Shown: positions 25,778 to 37,630 of the stretch, piece by piece | How the letters are laid out: each line of letters opens with the position of its first letter | Position numbering within the stretch: position 1 is the stretch's first letter | Source of the DNA: Owenia fusiformis | Taxonomy: Eukaryota; Annelida; Polychaeta; Sabellida; Oweniidae | Length of the DNA stretch: 64,000 bases | Assembly: GCA_903813345.2 (NCBI GenBank) | Contig: CAIIXF020000003.1 | Location: 13,158,931 to 13,222,930 of the forward strand | Reading direction: 5' to 3' | Notes under the pieces: generated by a model | Database searches by the model: none | Seen by the model: the letters and a program-made list of their open reading frames with translations, nothing else | Told to the model about the DNA's origin: nothing | Made by a program: the position numbers and the translations under genes

Positions 25778-26119
25778 TTATGCATAGTAGAAATTAAATT
25801 CCGTGTCGGATAATAAAGACGCGAATTATGAATTACCGACATCCAATTAATGTTACCATCTGAACCATTATTTCCAATCTGGTGAAGTGTCCTGATCTAT
25901 ATATGCTTTTTGCAGTTTACTTAATGAGGCGAAAATGACTTTACATCCTTGTTCTTGACGAAAGTAATTACTAATTGAAGAAAATAGACACAACTGTTTG
26001 TAGACACCGTTGGCATTTATATTATTGAATGTTTTGCATTTTTAAGTTTAACACTGATTTACGGTCGAAGGAGCACCATGTAAAGGAAACTCTGGAACCA
26101 AAGGGAAGAAGACAATGTA

Positions 26120-26863
26120 ACTGTCTGCGCACTCTACAAAGGTCAAAATCGGTTCTAGTTTGAGGCCTATTTGAGGAACATCTACAGCCTGACGAGTCGA
26201 TTCAATATGACGTATGCCTCTTGTGTCATTGTCACATTTATCTCGTTGCGATGATGATGCTATTTCAGAACAACGCTCAATATGGTCACCTCCCGATCTA
26301 TGGCCGTCGGAAGGAGACCGACATTATACGTGCAAGCAAGATATTTCAAAAACAGAGTATTGCTGAACGTTAGAAGAATTTCCAAATTACTCAAATCACA
26401 CAATAAAATTCACAACACTCACTTTGCTGTAGTTCACAACAAGACATAGCAGGTTTTTATAGAGTCTACTGTGTTAATCATTTGTATGCAGCTCAAGTAG
26501 CTGTTGTGTAATTGGAATATTAAAAGCAGAAAATCTTAAGGTTAAAGTAACATTAAAACAAGTGATTTAATTGAACACTGTTGACAATATGATTTAATGC
26601 GACTAATAACGTAATAATTGATCAGTGACTCCCCACTAGAATGTGTAATTCTGGAGAGAGACCTGCACTATTCCTCTCTTGGGACATTTAAGTGGTAACT
26701 AAATGAAATATACTTAGTCAAATACCCTTATACGTGCATAGTATTAACTCGAAGATATTTGATTTATACAGCCAAGTACTTACTAATCTATCTTTTGCTT
26801 GCATATTTATCATGTTTAGAAAACAATGTTAAAGTACACTTTCCTCATAAAAGTCTGTATCCG
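26120..26863. other. 744-bp unique spacer at the palindrome centre
   Basis: Sequence between the two arms with no partner on the other side. I see no gene in it. Confidence 0.75.
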
Positions 26864-29187
26864 TACATTGTCTTCTTCCCTTTGGTTCCAGAGTTTCCTT
26901 TACATGGTGCTCCTTCGACCGTAAATCAGTGTTAAACTTAAAAATGCAAAACATTCAATAATATAAATGCCAACGGTGTCTACAAACAGTTGTGTCTATT
27001 TTCTTCAATTAGTAATTACTTTCGTCAAGAACAAGGATGTAAAGTCATTTTCGCCTCATTAAGTAAACTGCAAAAAGCTTATATAGATCAGGACACTTCA
27101 CCAGATTGGAAATAATGGTTCAGATGGTAACATTAATTGGATGTCGGTAATTCATAATTCGCGTCTTTATTATCCGACACGGAATTTAATTTCTACTATG
27201 CATAAAGCTACGTTCACACCAACGGCGAATGCCACGCTTTAAATCGGCGAGCAAAGCGCCGTCATTTTTGTCATTTTTGTTCATACCAACGGCGCTTTGA
27301 TGGCGCTTTAAAGCGGCTTGTAAAGCTTCACCAAAGCGTAACAAAGCTTGATTAAAGCGTCGGGGTCGTAATAGGACGTAGAAAAGCACGGAGTAAAGCG
27401 GGATATTCGGCAAGAGCGCCAAAATTTTTTTAACTGTTTAAAAATTTTGGGCGCTCTGTTACGAATTGACTAAAGCGCCGAGAGCGTATCAAAGCTTAAC
27501 AAACCGTAACAAAGCTCAGAAAAGCTTGATCCAAAGTGTAGGAAAGCTTAACATAGCTCTGATAGGTTCCTCACGCTTTGATCCCGCTTTGACCAGGCTT
27601 TGTTACACTTGAAATCACGCTTTGATAAGCATTATTACGCTTTGATGCGATAATGACGCTTTAAATCAGGCCCTGATACGATTGCCAAGCTCCGTTGTGC
27701 ATTGTTACGTTCTGTTAAGCTGTGTCACGCACTGGAAAAGGTCGAAATCGCCGATTTCATGCCGCTTTTGATCCAATGACTTTATAAAGATGCAGTAGAT
27801 CCATAAAACCATTGCATCTTTGACTCGAGAACAAGATTGCAGAACAACAAGATCCAGAAATTCCAGATGGAATCTGAAGAAGACATGATGTTTGTCGCAC
27901 GGCGTGATATAGCGTGTGGAAACTTGTCAAGCGTAACAAAGCCTAGCAAAGCGTTTCAATCCTTGATTAAAGCGTTTCAATTCGTTGGAAAGCTTGAGAG
28001 TCCAAAGTGTAACAAAGAGTGTCAGATATTGATGAAAACGTCTGACCTCGTGTCAGATCTTCATGCCAGATCGTAGCAAATCTTGAGACATCTTAACGAA
28101 GCGTGTCAAGTGGTAACAGACAGTGAAGAGACTGGGGTCCCCGCTTTGAACCAAGCTCTGTAAAGCTTTTTTACGCTTTGGTTCAAGTTTTGCTGAGCTT
28201 TGTTACGGTTTGTTAAGCTTTGATACGCTCTCGGCGCTTTTATCAATTCGTAACTGAGCGCCCAAAATTTTTAAACAGTTTAAAAATTTTTGGCGCTCTT
28301 GCCGATTATCCCGCTTTACTCCAAGCCTTTCTACGACCCATTACGACCCCGACGCTTTAACCAAGCAAAAATTATAAAAATAATTCTATGTTAACGCCTG
28401 CTTGGAAGCAGAAGGGGCTATGTGCACTTTTTCTGATTTTGAGAAAATGCAAAAACAAACTTTGAAACCCAATATGAATTCAAGTATATGGATATTGCAT
28501 ATAATTTTTATACATAAACATTCAGAATGATAATATCTAACATGTGTTAAGTGTCCATTGTGAAAGGTTACCTAATTAAAAAGATATTCACTAATTTGCA
28601 CATAGGACCTTTTGGCTTTTAACAATTAGTACAAATGTTAAACGCAAAAAGGTGCTATGTGGTACATAGAACCTTCTTGCATTGTCAAATGATGCTGTCA
28701 TACATAAGCAAAGGGTCTATTTGGTAGATAACTCCTTTTAGCATTGTGGATTTTTTACTTGATATTCATTGGAGTGGGCTCATTTTATCCTGCTATGCAT
28801 TGATGTTTGATTATTTCATTAAACCAAATCAAAGTTCCATTTCATATTATTATTTGTGATAATTTATTTAGATATTTTAGATGTTTTCATTCATAGAATA
28901 TTTTTGTGTCCATAACAAAAGCAGGGTATTCTTCGTTATAGTCACCAACTGATTTATGTCACACTACAATAGCAGTCTTGATACTGACATTTTGTCACTT
29001 TAATGCATTGTTTCTCTTATTTTGCCCTTGTACAATTTCATTATGGAACAGAAAGATATTTAAATTTTAACATTGAATAATTCATTTTATTTCATCGTAA
29101 AATACATTTTGATATTGTACACAAATTTGAGATGTCAGGATATAAATATACATACATTCAAATCACATGAATTAATATGAGATACAC

Positions 29188-29193
29188 TTTATT
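29188..29193 (-). terminator. polyadenylation signal of the transposase gene
   Basis: AATAAA on the minus strand 25-30 bases past the TAA stop. Confidence 0.55.
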
Positions 29194-29217
29194 AATTAAG
29201 TTCAATATTACTATGAT

Positions 29218-32200
29218 TTAGAAGTCAGAGTCTGTATCATCTGAGCAGTCAGACACATTCATAGGAATTTTGTCAGAAAGCTTTCTGTCAACTTCAAGAG
29301 ATGAGAAATAGGGGTGAAATTCATTAGGAATGGTTAGGCTTTGACAGAGTGATAACAAATCTTTCTTTTTTGCTGATGATATTGGTAATTTATGACTGTA
29401 TAGTTGATTTGGACCATGTATCCATTTTCCTGGATTTCCTATTTTAGTTCTGGTCCCACTTCTTACGTTTACTTCCATAAACTCATCTTCATTGAAGGAG
29501 TTGTTAAAAAATATACTATTTGGGGAGGACTTTTTCACTCTAATCCATTTTATTTTTAACCAGTTTATTCGCTTGGAATTGATGTCAAACTTTAAGTTTG
29601 AACACTGCTTTCTGACAAACTGTTTCCAGTCATTGACATCATTGTATTTTAAAGGAACAACAAGATAAGGATTGTTTTTTCTAGAAAGGGTGATGACAGT
29701 GTTCCACTGACTTGGAACAAATACTTCTGTTTTTTTCTTTGCACGTTCAATGTTTGAATGAACAGAGTCAACCTCCATTTGCGTGTGACCAGATTCAAGG
29801 AATTTATGATTAATTTCTTCAAGGCTAGGTATATTAGTAACTGAGTGTAAATGGCTCACTGCAACGAATTGATTTCTATTTTGGCCTCCACAGGTATCTG
29901 ACCAATAGGTTATTTTTTTAAGGTTTCTATTCGATAAACAAATTGACTTGCTGTTTTTAACTAGACAGGTAGCTATTTCATTGGCACCACGACGAGCTTG
30001 GGACTCATCCCACACATGGCAGTCAACCTTTGCATCAGCGAGTGAATAAATTGTTAAATTGTATACAGAGAGCTTACGTTTATAATACATGAGTGACACA
30101 TTTGTACATGGTGTTGAGAGCACTGCCTGAAGGTCAAATGTAGCTGCATACAACCCCTTATCCTTTTTTGCCAATTGCTTATCCCTTTCCTTTTCCAACC
30201 TTGCTAATTTCTTCCTCTCTTGATGCTCTTGTTGTAGTTTAATGTTCTCCTGGGATAATTGATCAACTTTGGACAAATTGTTGTATTTGTTACAGATATT
30301 ACATTGATCCTTCTTTGGTTTAAAAAAAGATAGATTATAATTTTCACAAAATACTTTTCGATAAACATAAACAGATGCTACATCTGTTATATTCTTCTCC
30401 TTGCAATATTCTTTGTATAAGTCATACATTTTAGCTATATTAAGGTCATATTGCAGGTACTTCTTTTTAGTATTCTTTCGGGTATAGTGCGACTCCATAG
30501 TTGGAAATGCTTCTATGTGGGCTTTAATATTTTGAATTACATCTTCTTTTGTTTTATTTGAGGGACAATGCTTACCACGTCTATCTTCACCGCTGAAATT
30601 TCCGTGTTGGTCTTTTTTCTTTAAAGCATACGTTAGAGTTTTCGGACTAATGTCTAAAGTTTTGCAAAAAAACATTTTACAAATGCGCTCACGTTTGTTA
30701 TGTACATTAAAGTAATACTCAAATGATACAGCTTTTCTTTGATCAGAACCTTGTATTCTTCTTACAGGGGACTTGCTAGTGACCATATTGCAGATATAAT
30801 CACGCTGCCTATTATATGTTTCTAGATTCCAATACATTTCACTTATCTCAGTCCTACTTTCTTCACTTATCTTTTCTGTACATTTGAATCGACATTTTGA
30901 ACAGTCAATCAATTTTGGTGATCTTGATGGAACTACTTTACCTGAACTTGAGATATATTGTTTGCCTGAAGATCTCTTCTTCTTTCTAACATTCTTTTTC
31001 CACTCGGTTACGTTTCTTTTTCTTTTTCTCGTTAGTTCTTTTTTCTCTGGTGTGTTATAGTTGGCACTTTTATGAGGCGTCACAATGGATGTTTCTAGAG
31101 GTGTTTCCTCATCGGTTGATTCAGAAGAAGCACTGGATGGTTCAGGCTCATCAATTTGGCTCACGAGTGGATCTTCCTGCAACACACTAGTATCTGATTC
31201 TGAGTTCTGAGTATTATGTTGGCTCAGCGGTGATGTGTATGTACTACGGGTTGGCTCTACAGAATCATAGTGATCATTGTCTGGTAATGCCAGATAGGCA
31301 AGTTGAATTGTACTTGTAATTGGCTTGACAGAAACAATTGATATGTTTGGCCTAATTGTACACACTGGATAATCGGGTTTACTGCTGAATATTGTAATGT
31401 CACATTGATGTATGTTACTCACTGCCAATGGCACAGCATCAGCTAATGCGGTGTTCCATTGACCAGAAACTTCAAGTTTGGTAACCTCTCTCTGGTACAC
31501 TTCCAACTTAGATTCATCATTCTGATTTATGTCAGGTAAAAAACTAATATAGTTGTTCCAATGCTGAAGGAGATGCCAGCAGACAACCTGCCTAAACTCA
31601 TCAATATTATGATACAGGTTTTCCTCACCTGAATTCAGAAGAACTGCTTCAAAAAAGCAGTCTCCATGAGGAGCAACATTTACTCTTTTCAACTCATTGC
31701 TATTGAGCAAATTGTCCAACCGTTCTCTGTGGTATTGTTTAGCCTTGTCAGCTATTAGCTTTTCTTGAAGACTTTTGCGTTTAATACGCCGCATACTTTC
31801 CTTGTAGTTTTCGCAACTTCTTGGTTCAAGTACTTGATTGTAGGACCTACTTTTGCTCTGCCTACTCAGAGGTGTTGTGGATGTTTTACCAAATGCCTTG
31901 GTCGGTTTCTTTTTCCACCCTTTGTCTCGTGACTTTAAAGTGCTTTTGCGTTTTTTCACACACAAAGACAGTAACATATCTGCTTCAGAATCATCTGAGT
32001 TAATATCAGCAGGAGTTGGATTAAAACTAGAGTCAGCGTCCACATAATCAATAACCTCTGATTCACTGTTCATTTCTTCAATTCCTATGTATTTATTGGT
32101 GACTAATGGTCTTTCATCCTCTGTGTCCCATTCTGAAGGCCCGTCGAGATGCACTGGCTTTAGATTTATCAATGGTGTGTCATCTTCTGTAGACCATCCA

Positions 32201-33547
32201 GGTTTCATCTCTTGGTTTCCTAAAAATGGAATATCTTAAACACACTGTCCATAATATGAATTAATAAGATATCGATGTTATTTTTCAATCACAAATTACA
32301 CAATATAGATTCCAAATAGGTATAACAAATTATTACAAAATAAGCTTATTAGAACTATTTCAAAATTAATAAAATGTTATGCAATTACTAGGGCTATTTT
32401 ATTCAAATGTTTCAAATGTATTCAAATGTTTACCTGCGAAGGTTGGTAGATTTATGTTCTGATCCCAGCCGGGTGGATTAATCAATGTATCAAGGACATT
32501 GGGGGTTATATCTAATTCATGATCAGGAGCTGCCTTCTTCACACAATCAGGGGCTATCTGGTTCACACAATCTTGGGATATCTGGTTCACACAATCGGGG
32601 GCTATCTTGTTCAGGCAATTGGGGGCTATCTGGTTCAGGCAATCGGGGGCTATCTGGTTCAGGCAATCAGGGTCTATCTGGCTCACACAATCAGGGTCTA
32701 TCTGGTTAACCCAATCGGGGGCTATCTGGTTCAGGCAATCAGGTTCTATCTGATTCACACAATCAGGGGCTATCTGATTCACGCAATCAGGGTTTATCTG
32801 ATTCACACGATCAGGGGCTATCTGGTTCACACGATCAGGGGCTATCTGGATCACACGATCAGGGGCTATCTGGTTCACATAATCAGGGGCTATCTGGTTC
32901 ACACAATCAGGGTTTATCTGGTTCACACGATCGGGGGCTATCTGGTTCACACGATCAGGGGCTATCTGGTTCACACGATCAGGGGCTATCTGGTTCACAT
33001 AATCAGGGGCTATCTGGTTCACACAATCAGGGTTTATCTGGTTCACACGATCGGGGGCTATCTGGTTCACACGATCGGGGGCTATCTGGTTCACACGATT
33101 AGGGGCTATCTGGTTTACACAATCATGGGCTATCTGGTTCACGCAATCAGGGTTTATCTGGTTCACACGATCAGGGGCTATCTGGTTCACACGATCAGGG
33201 GCTATCTGGTTCATACAATCAGGGGCTATCTGGTTCACGCAATCAGGGTTTATCTGGTTCACACGATCAGGGGCTATCTGGTTCACACGATCAGGAGCTA
33301 TCTGGTTCACACAATCAGGGGCTATCTGGTTCACACAATCAGGGGCTATCTGGTTCACACAATCAGGGGCTATCTGGTTCACACGGTCTTGGACATTGTC
33401 AACATGATCAGTAGATGTCTGTTCCAATTTATCTGGACCTGTTTTTTCCAAACAACCAGGGATCGTATTCTCATAATTGTATTGCTCTAGATCAATATTT
33501 GCAAACGCTTCGTCATCGGACCAAATATCCATATCAACCGTATCCAT
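29218..33547 (-). CDS. two-exon OTU-domain/DDE-type transposase
   Basis: Exon 1 is 32434-33547 and exon 2 is 29218-32219, joined across a 214-bp intron (GCAG/GTAAAC donor, TTTTTAG acceptor). The join is in frame and gives about 1371 residues. Exon 1 encodes an acidic start (MDTVDMDIWSDDEAF) and then a long 8-residue repeat of the type VNQIAPDC. The following numbers count from the exon-2 Met (32208). An OTU-like cysteine-protease domain spans about 175-320, with GDCFF (Cys184) and NDHYD (His313). A basic segment lies at 393-413. Zinc-ligand-like cysteines occur at CSKCRFKC (436-443) and CNIC (636-639). A charged coiled-coil-like stretch covers 650-685. A transposase core follows with FDLQ (Asp692), SDTCGGQNRN (Asp771) and MEVDSVHSNIE (Asp814, Glu821), then QWNTVI. 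The nuclease role is inferred from these motifs. Whether the OTU fold is an active deubiquitinase is unknown. An alternative start at 32208 would give a 996-residue protein without the repeats. Confidence 0.8.
32220..32433 (-). other. intron of the transposase gene
   Basis: GT at 32433-32432 and AG at 32221-32220. The flanking codons join as G (1+2 bases) followed by N-Q-E-M, keeping the frame into the long exon-2 ORF. Confidence 0.75.
32545..33390 (-). repeat. 24-bp coding minisatellite (about 35 units)
   Basis: The unit on the plus strand is near GGGGCTATCTGGTTCACACGA with variants. It encodes V-N-Q-I-A-P-D-(C/R/Y). A higher-order pattern is visible: a variant unit with INPD recurs about every five to six units. 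Because 24 is a multiple of three and the unit lacks stops, the opposite strand is also open for 323 codons, which is not a gene. Confidence 0.92.
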
Positions 33548-34256
33548 TTCTCAACTAAAAAACAAACGTAACATATTGTATGCTTCAAATAAACAGGAAA
33601 ATAATTATAATTTAAATTAGAATCAAAATATAATTTATTTGGGGGGGGTGGGGGCTATGCCTATGGTATTGGTACAATAAACGTCATGCCCTTTTTTATA
33701 ATAATGAGTATAATGAGATGCAATAGGATATTATCTTTGTAAGTTAAATAATTGTTTATATATTGTATCAAATAAAAGTGTAAAACTTACCTTATTTATC
33801 TAATTTTACACCAGACAAGCAAATAACATGTGCTTCACAAGGGGAGATGTACATGGATAGATTAGAATCATTGTAGGCTATTTGTTAGGTGATATCATTG
33901 GATGTTGTAACATAAGCTGAATGGAAGTCAGTGAGATAGGCTTGTAAACTGACCTAGTGGCATCAGGTTACTTCAGTGATCCTCTTGTAGCAGTAGCCAG
34001 AAACAGAAAACCAGAAGGTGTTATATGACAGATAACACATTCTTGCATTGTAATTATGCACATAGCCCCTTATAGCTTATAGAGAAATAGCATATCAGCA
34101 CATAGGCCTTTTTAAAAAACAAAATAACTCTTTTATTAATCATCAAACTACTTAGATATTTCTACACAAGGTAGATATGATGTATCTGCTTCTGATGGTG
34201 TAAAAATCTCATTTTCTTAAAAAATGCATATAGCCCCTTCTGCTTCCAAGCAGGCG
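33548..34256. promoter_or_regulatory. 5' region and right subterminal segment of the transposon
   Basis: About 700 bases between the start codon and the right TIR, presumably with the promoter. Contains a G-rich run near 33640 and CACATAG motifs near the TIR. I cannot point to a specific start site. Confidence 0.35.
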
Positions 34257-35631
34257 TTAAGGTGATGCTTCACAAATAATATTAATGTCAAAACTTTAAT
34301 TCATTTCTTCAAATCCAAATACTGACACGCTTTTACGCACACGTGACCTTTTCTCCTTTTGCTCATTTTATTTATCCTAAAAATCAGCGAGCCTTTATAC
34401 ATTGTCCGATACTTCTTTAATACGTGTCGGGTCTAAAATTGCAGTTTATCATGAAAGAAATCGAACAATTATTATAAAAATAATTATGTGTAAAGGTGAT
34501 GTTCTTCAGATCATATAAACATCAAAATTGTAATTCATTTATTGAAAGTTTAATATCCACATGCTTTACCGCACACATAACCCTTTCCCCTTTTGTTCAT
34601 TTCATCTATCTTAAAAATCAGTGAGCCTGAACTCATTGCTAAATAATTTTTGATATGAGTCAGCTGCAGGTCTGAAATTGCATTTCATCATGGAACAAAA
34701 CGAGCAATCATTATGAAAATAATTCTGTGTAAAGGTGATGTTCCAAAGACAATATATATGTCGATTTGATAATTCAGTTACTCAAAATGAAATATCCACA
34801 TGCTTTTACGCACACCTGATAATTTTCTGAATGATGCTACTTTTTGGATTCAACCATGCATATAACGTCGTAAAATACACATTTCTACCGAAATTATGCC
34901 CAACCGTTTTCGCAGAAAATGTAACAAATGAAGGCATTTTATCGGAACTGATTGATATTTGGTACTTATAAAATATCGTATTTACATTAACTTTTAAGCG
35001 ATTCAGACATTTAAAAAAATGGTGTTTAATCAATGTTAATTTCGCACGAATATAGGGTACAAAATGAGTGAAAGTCTCACGTGTTTGATTGCATTTTACT
35101 CCCATTCATGTGCATTTGTCTAACATTAAAATGAGATAGTTCGAAAGAAGAGATCAGTAGAATTCTATCCGTCACTTTCATTTTCAAATGTTTAAATGTT
35201 TACCATTTCAATGGACCTCATAAAGATGGTAGCCAACGGACCAGAAACAAGTAGTGCGATGAAGTCATATATCGCTACACCACTTTGATATAAAGTTTGG
35301 TAAACAACAATGGTTTTTTTCAATGTGCCGACCTACTGGTTACGCATTGGTGCCGCTTTACAAGCCGCTTTAAAGCGCCATCAAAGCGCCGTTGGTGCGA
35401 ACGTAGCTTGAACAGTTTTAATTTTTGCGCTCTTGCCGAATATCCCGCTTAGCTCCGAGCTTTTCTACTACCTATTACGACCCCGACGTTTTAATCAAGC
35501 TTTGTTACGCTTTGGTGCCGCTTTACAAGCCGCTTTAAAGCGCCATCAAAGCGCCGTTGGTATGAACAAAAATGACAAAAATGACGGCGCTTTGCTCGCC
35601 GATTTAAAGCGCCATTGGTGTGAACGTAGCT

Positions 35632-37479
35632 TAATCGTTATATGTGATCTACAAACACCAGTTAATCAGAGTTGGTCGAACTTCCTAGAGATTTCGTTAC
35701 TCACTCAAAGCGTGTTAAACATCCCTTATGTAGCTTAATTATAAAGTTTGTGTACTACGTCATTATTTTGGGCAAACGGCAGTAACACTCGAAAAATAAC
35801 GCTAGAATTAAACTCGAAAAAGGCAATACAAAGGAGTAGAAAATCCAGAAAGGACCAAGCAATGGTAAATGATTTCTAATTTTGATATTTCTGATTTCCA
35901 AGTAATGTTGCTATATAAATTAATTCCATTGCATCAATTATACACGTTCCATGTACACACACAAAGTGGGCCAAAAAACTTGTAATTCCATTGCGTCAAA
36001 TAGATACGTTCGGATGAACACGTACAGGGTGGGTCAAAAACGTTCATATTGTTTGGCAATGTTGTGAAAATATGTCTAGTAGAGAGATGAAAGAATCAAC
36101 TTAGCAATTGTTCCTAAAATTGGACAAATTAATCTTCTGGAGTTTCTGAATAGGAAAGGCTAGACACCAGGACACTGAATATTCAGTGTCCACCATCTAA
36201 AACCGAACGTCATACCTGGACTTTGCATAGTACCACACCTCTATTGGCCTAACTTCACCCATTCAACTACTGCTAAAATTATGACATTTTTTTGATTGAA
36301 TAGTCGATTGGTGCATTCGCTATGTGAAAATATCATTGACATGCATTCATCGCGTAAATATGTATAGAAAATTAAATACATGGATCGTTTTGTGGCCGAC
36401 TCTGCATACTGTTGGACCATGGCTGCCAAGTAAATTAATATGATGGAACTCTGAATAAGTCATTATGAACAATTCTAAATAACACAAACTGGTCGATTTC
36501 TTAAATGCTATATTTTATTACAATCAAGAATTTAAGTCCAAAAAGCAATTACAACTCACAAAACCTAATGATTGTTAATGTGCTACCATGAAAGTGTCCA
36601 ATGCGCCTGTCTTTGACCTGAATCGAGATGATCGGGAGCAGGGCAGGAAAACGAATATTCCCAGACAATTACCATAATCAACCACTGAGAGCCGTAAACG
36701 CCAATGGGATAACGGTAGATGTACATAACTGATGTCCGTTCTTTCATTTCCATACAAAACTTGGTAACCCCAACATTAGGATTAGGCTCGAAGGCTAGCG
36801 ATGGACATTAGAAATACTGACGAAAACAGTTGACCTCTCAATTAAGTAATTAATAGAAAGTATTAATGTAACGCACAGTGAACAGAATTTCGTTCATATT
36901 ATTTTTTTAAACTACAAGTGCGGAATCTTTTTCGTCTAAAATATTGATGTTTTTCAATTATACACATCTTAATGGTTTTGAGATTTGGCAGTCATACGGG
37001 CCCGAGATAACACCCTAAAGGAACATATTTCATACCTCAATCTTGCTATTATATGGCAAGATAATACTGCGAATATAAACCCTGCAAAATTCGTAAAATT
37101 CGTAAAATTACCAGCGCTCCGCCTTCTGACCAATCGCATGCTCAGTATCCATGTAGAAATGAAATTCTACACGGATCTTTCCTAGCCTTATATTTATTAC
37201 TTTTTGTACAATGTACAACTTCCAACTACCGCGGTATAACGTGTATTCAACTGAGTGGTATATATATAACGTTCATAATATGTCCATAAAGAAACCAGAA
37301 ATACCAAGTACATGTAATTTGTATACAAATGATTTCATTCAATAATTTCAAATTGAGTAACTTTTAAAGAAAAGTGTCCGTATAAGAGTGCGTGTATGTC
37401 GTCATCTTTCAAACCAATCGAATTCAGCATAGAAGTGATTAGAATGACAGGATCCAATTATCTGATTTCGATCACCGAT
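35632..37479. other. 3' flank of the transglutaminase gene (right arm)
   Basis: Non-coding mirror of 21380-23218, including the 22-base palindrome at 36170-36191 and the lone mariner-like terminus CAGGGTGGGTC near 36024. Confidence 0.6.
37193..37198 (-). terminator. probable polyadenylation signal of the transglutaminase gene
   Basis: AATAAA on the minus strand about 280 bases past the stop. Conserved in the other arm at 21661-21666. Confidence 0.5.
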
Positions 37480-37630
37480 CTATGCTGGTTTGACAAGGAT
37501 ATCAGCATCGTCAGCCAAGTCAGATAGTTCCAGGGAATCGAAGGTAACGATCAATACTCTTTCACCAGGTTTCTTAGCTGTTAACTTGTCGGACGAAACC
37601 TTGACAACCTCTCCGGATGCAATGGACTCA
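37480..37630 (-). CDS. transglutaminase exon 15 and stop
   Basis: End of barrel 2: [17 protein letters not shown] to the TAG stop after VKPA. Duplicated at 21229-21379. Confidence 0.93.

Larger units (their letters stand above)
19462..26119 (+). repeat. left arm of a large inverted duplication
   Basis: This 6.66-kb arm is matched in reverse complement by 26864-39405 after removing the 5.87-kb insertion there. The match runs from ACCAAACCTATACCCC at the outer edge to GAAGACAATGTA at the inner edge. Scattered substitutions and small indels are visible, for example one fewer ATT near 21213 than in the partner. It holds three transglutaminase exons, a short hairpin, a 22-base palindrome and a long-TIR element. 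Confidence 0.92.
28395..34256 (-). mobile_element. 5.86-kb DNA transposon with TTAA target, OTU-DDE type
   Basis: The termini are inverted: CGCCTGCTTGGAAGCAGAAG and about 10 further bases at the left match the right end in reverse complement with one or two mismatches. Inside the TIR is a small dyad CTGCTTGGAAGCAG. Short CACATAG/CTATGTG motifs recur just inside both ends (near 28600-28690 and 34060-34105) and could be transposase-binding sites. It carries one spliced minus-strand gene. Superfamilies known to use TTAA include piggyBac, Kolobok and, as I recall, Sola3. The CGGQN/RN motif and three-Asp layout make me favour a Sola-like assignment, but this is tentative. The intact ORF and clean target duplication point to a recent insertion. 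Confidence 0.85.
28391..34260. repeat. TTAA target-site duplication
   Basis: TTAA at 28391-28394 and at 34257-34260 bracket the transposon. The uninterrupted left arm has one TTAA at the equivalent place (24589-24592), so the duplication is shown by an empty-site comparison within the window. Confidence 0.93.
27206..35631. mobile_element. long-TIR element (right-arm copy, interrupted)
   Basis: Right-arm counterpart of the 23219-25777 element, with the same AGCTACGTTCACACC ends. It is split by the transposon at 28395-34256. Removing the insertion and one TTAA leaves about 2560 bp, equal to the left copy. Confidence 0.65.

Noticed and set aside
23112-25797. ORFs of 78-101 codons duplicated in both arms (23112-23417, 25561-25797 and mirrors)
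   Set aside because: They read through the AAAGCG repeats of the long-TIR element. Conservation between arms reflects the duplication, not selection.
32519-33490. 323-codon plus-strand ORF opposite the transposase exon
   Set aside because: It is the antisense of a stop-free 24-bp tandem repeat. Its periodic sequence carries no domain, and the minus-strand exon has a consistent splice and frame.
28395-34256. piggyBac assignment from the TTAA target alone
   Set aside because: The protein lacks the piggyBac-type core that I would expect, and other superfamilies share TTAA. The CGGQNRN motif points elsewhere.
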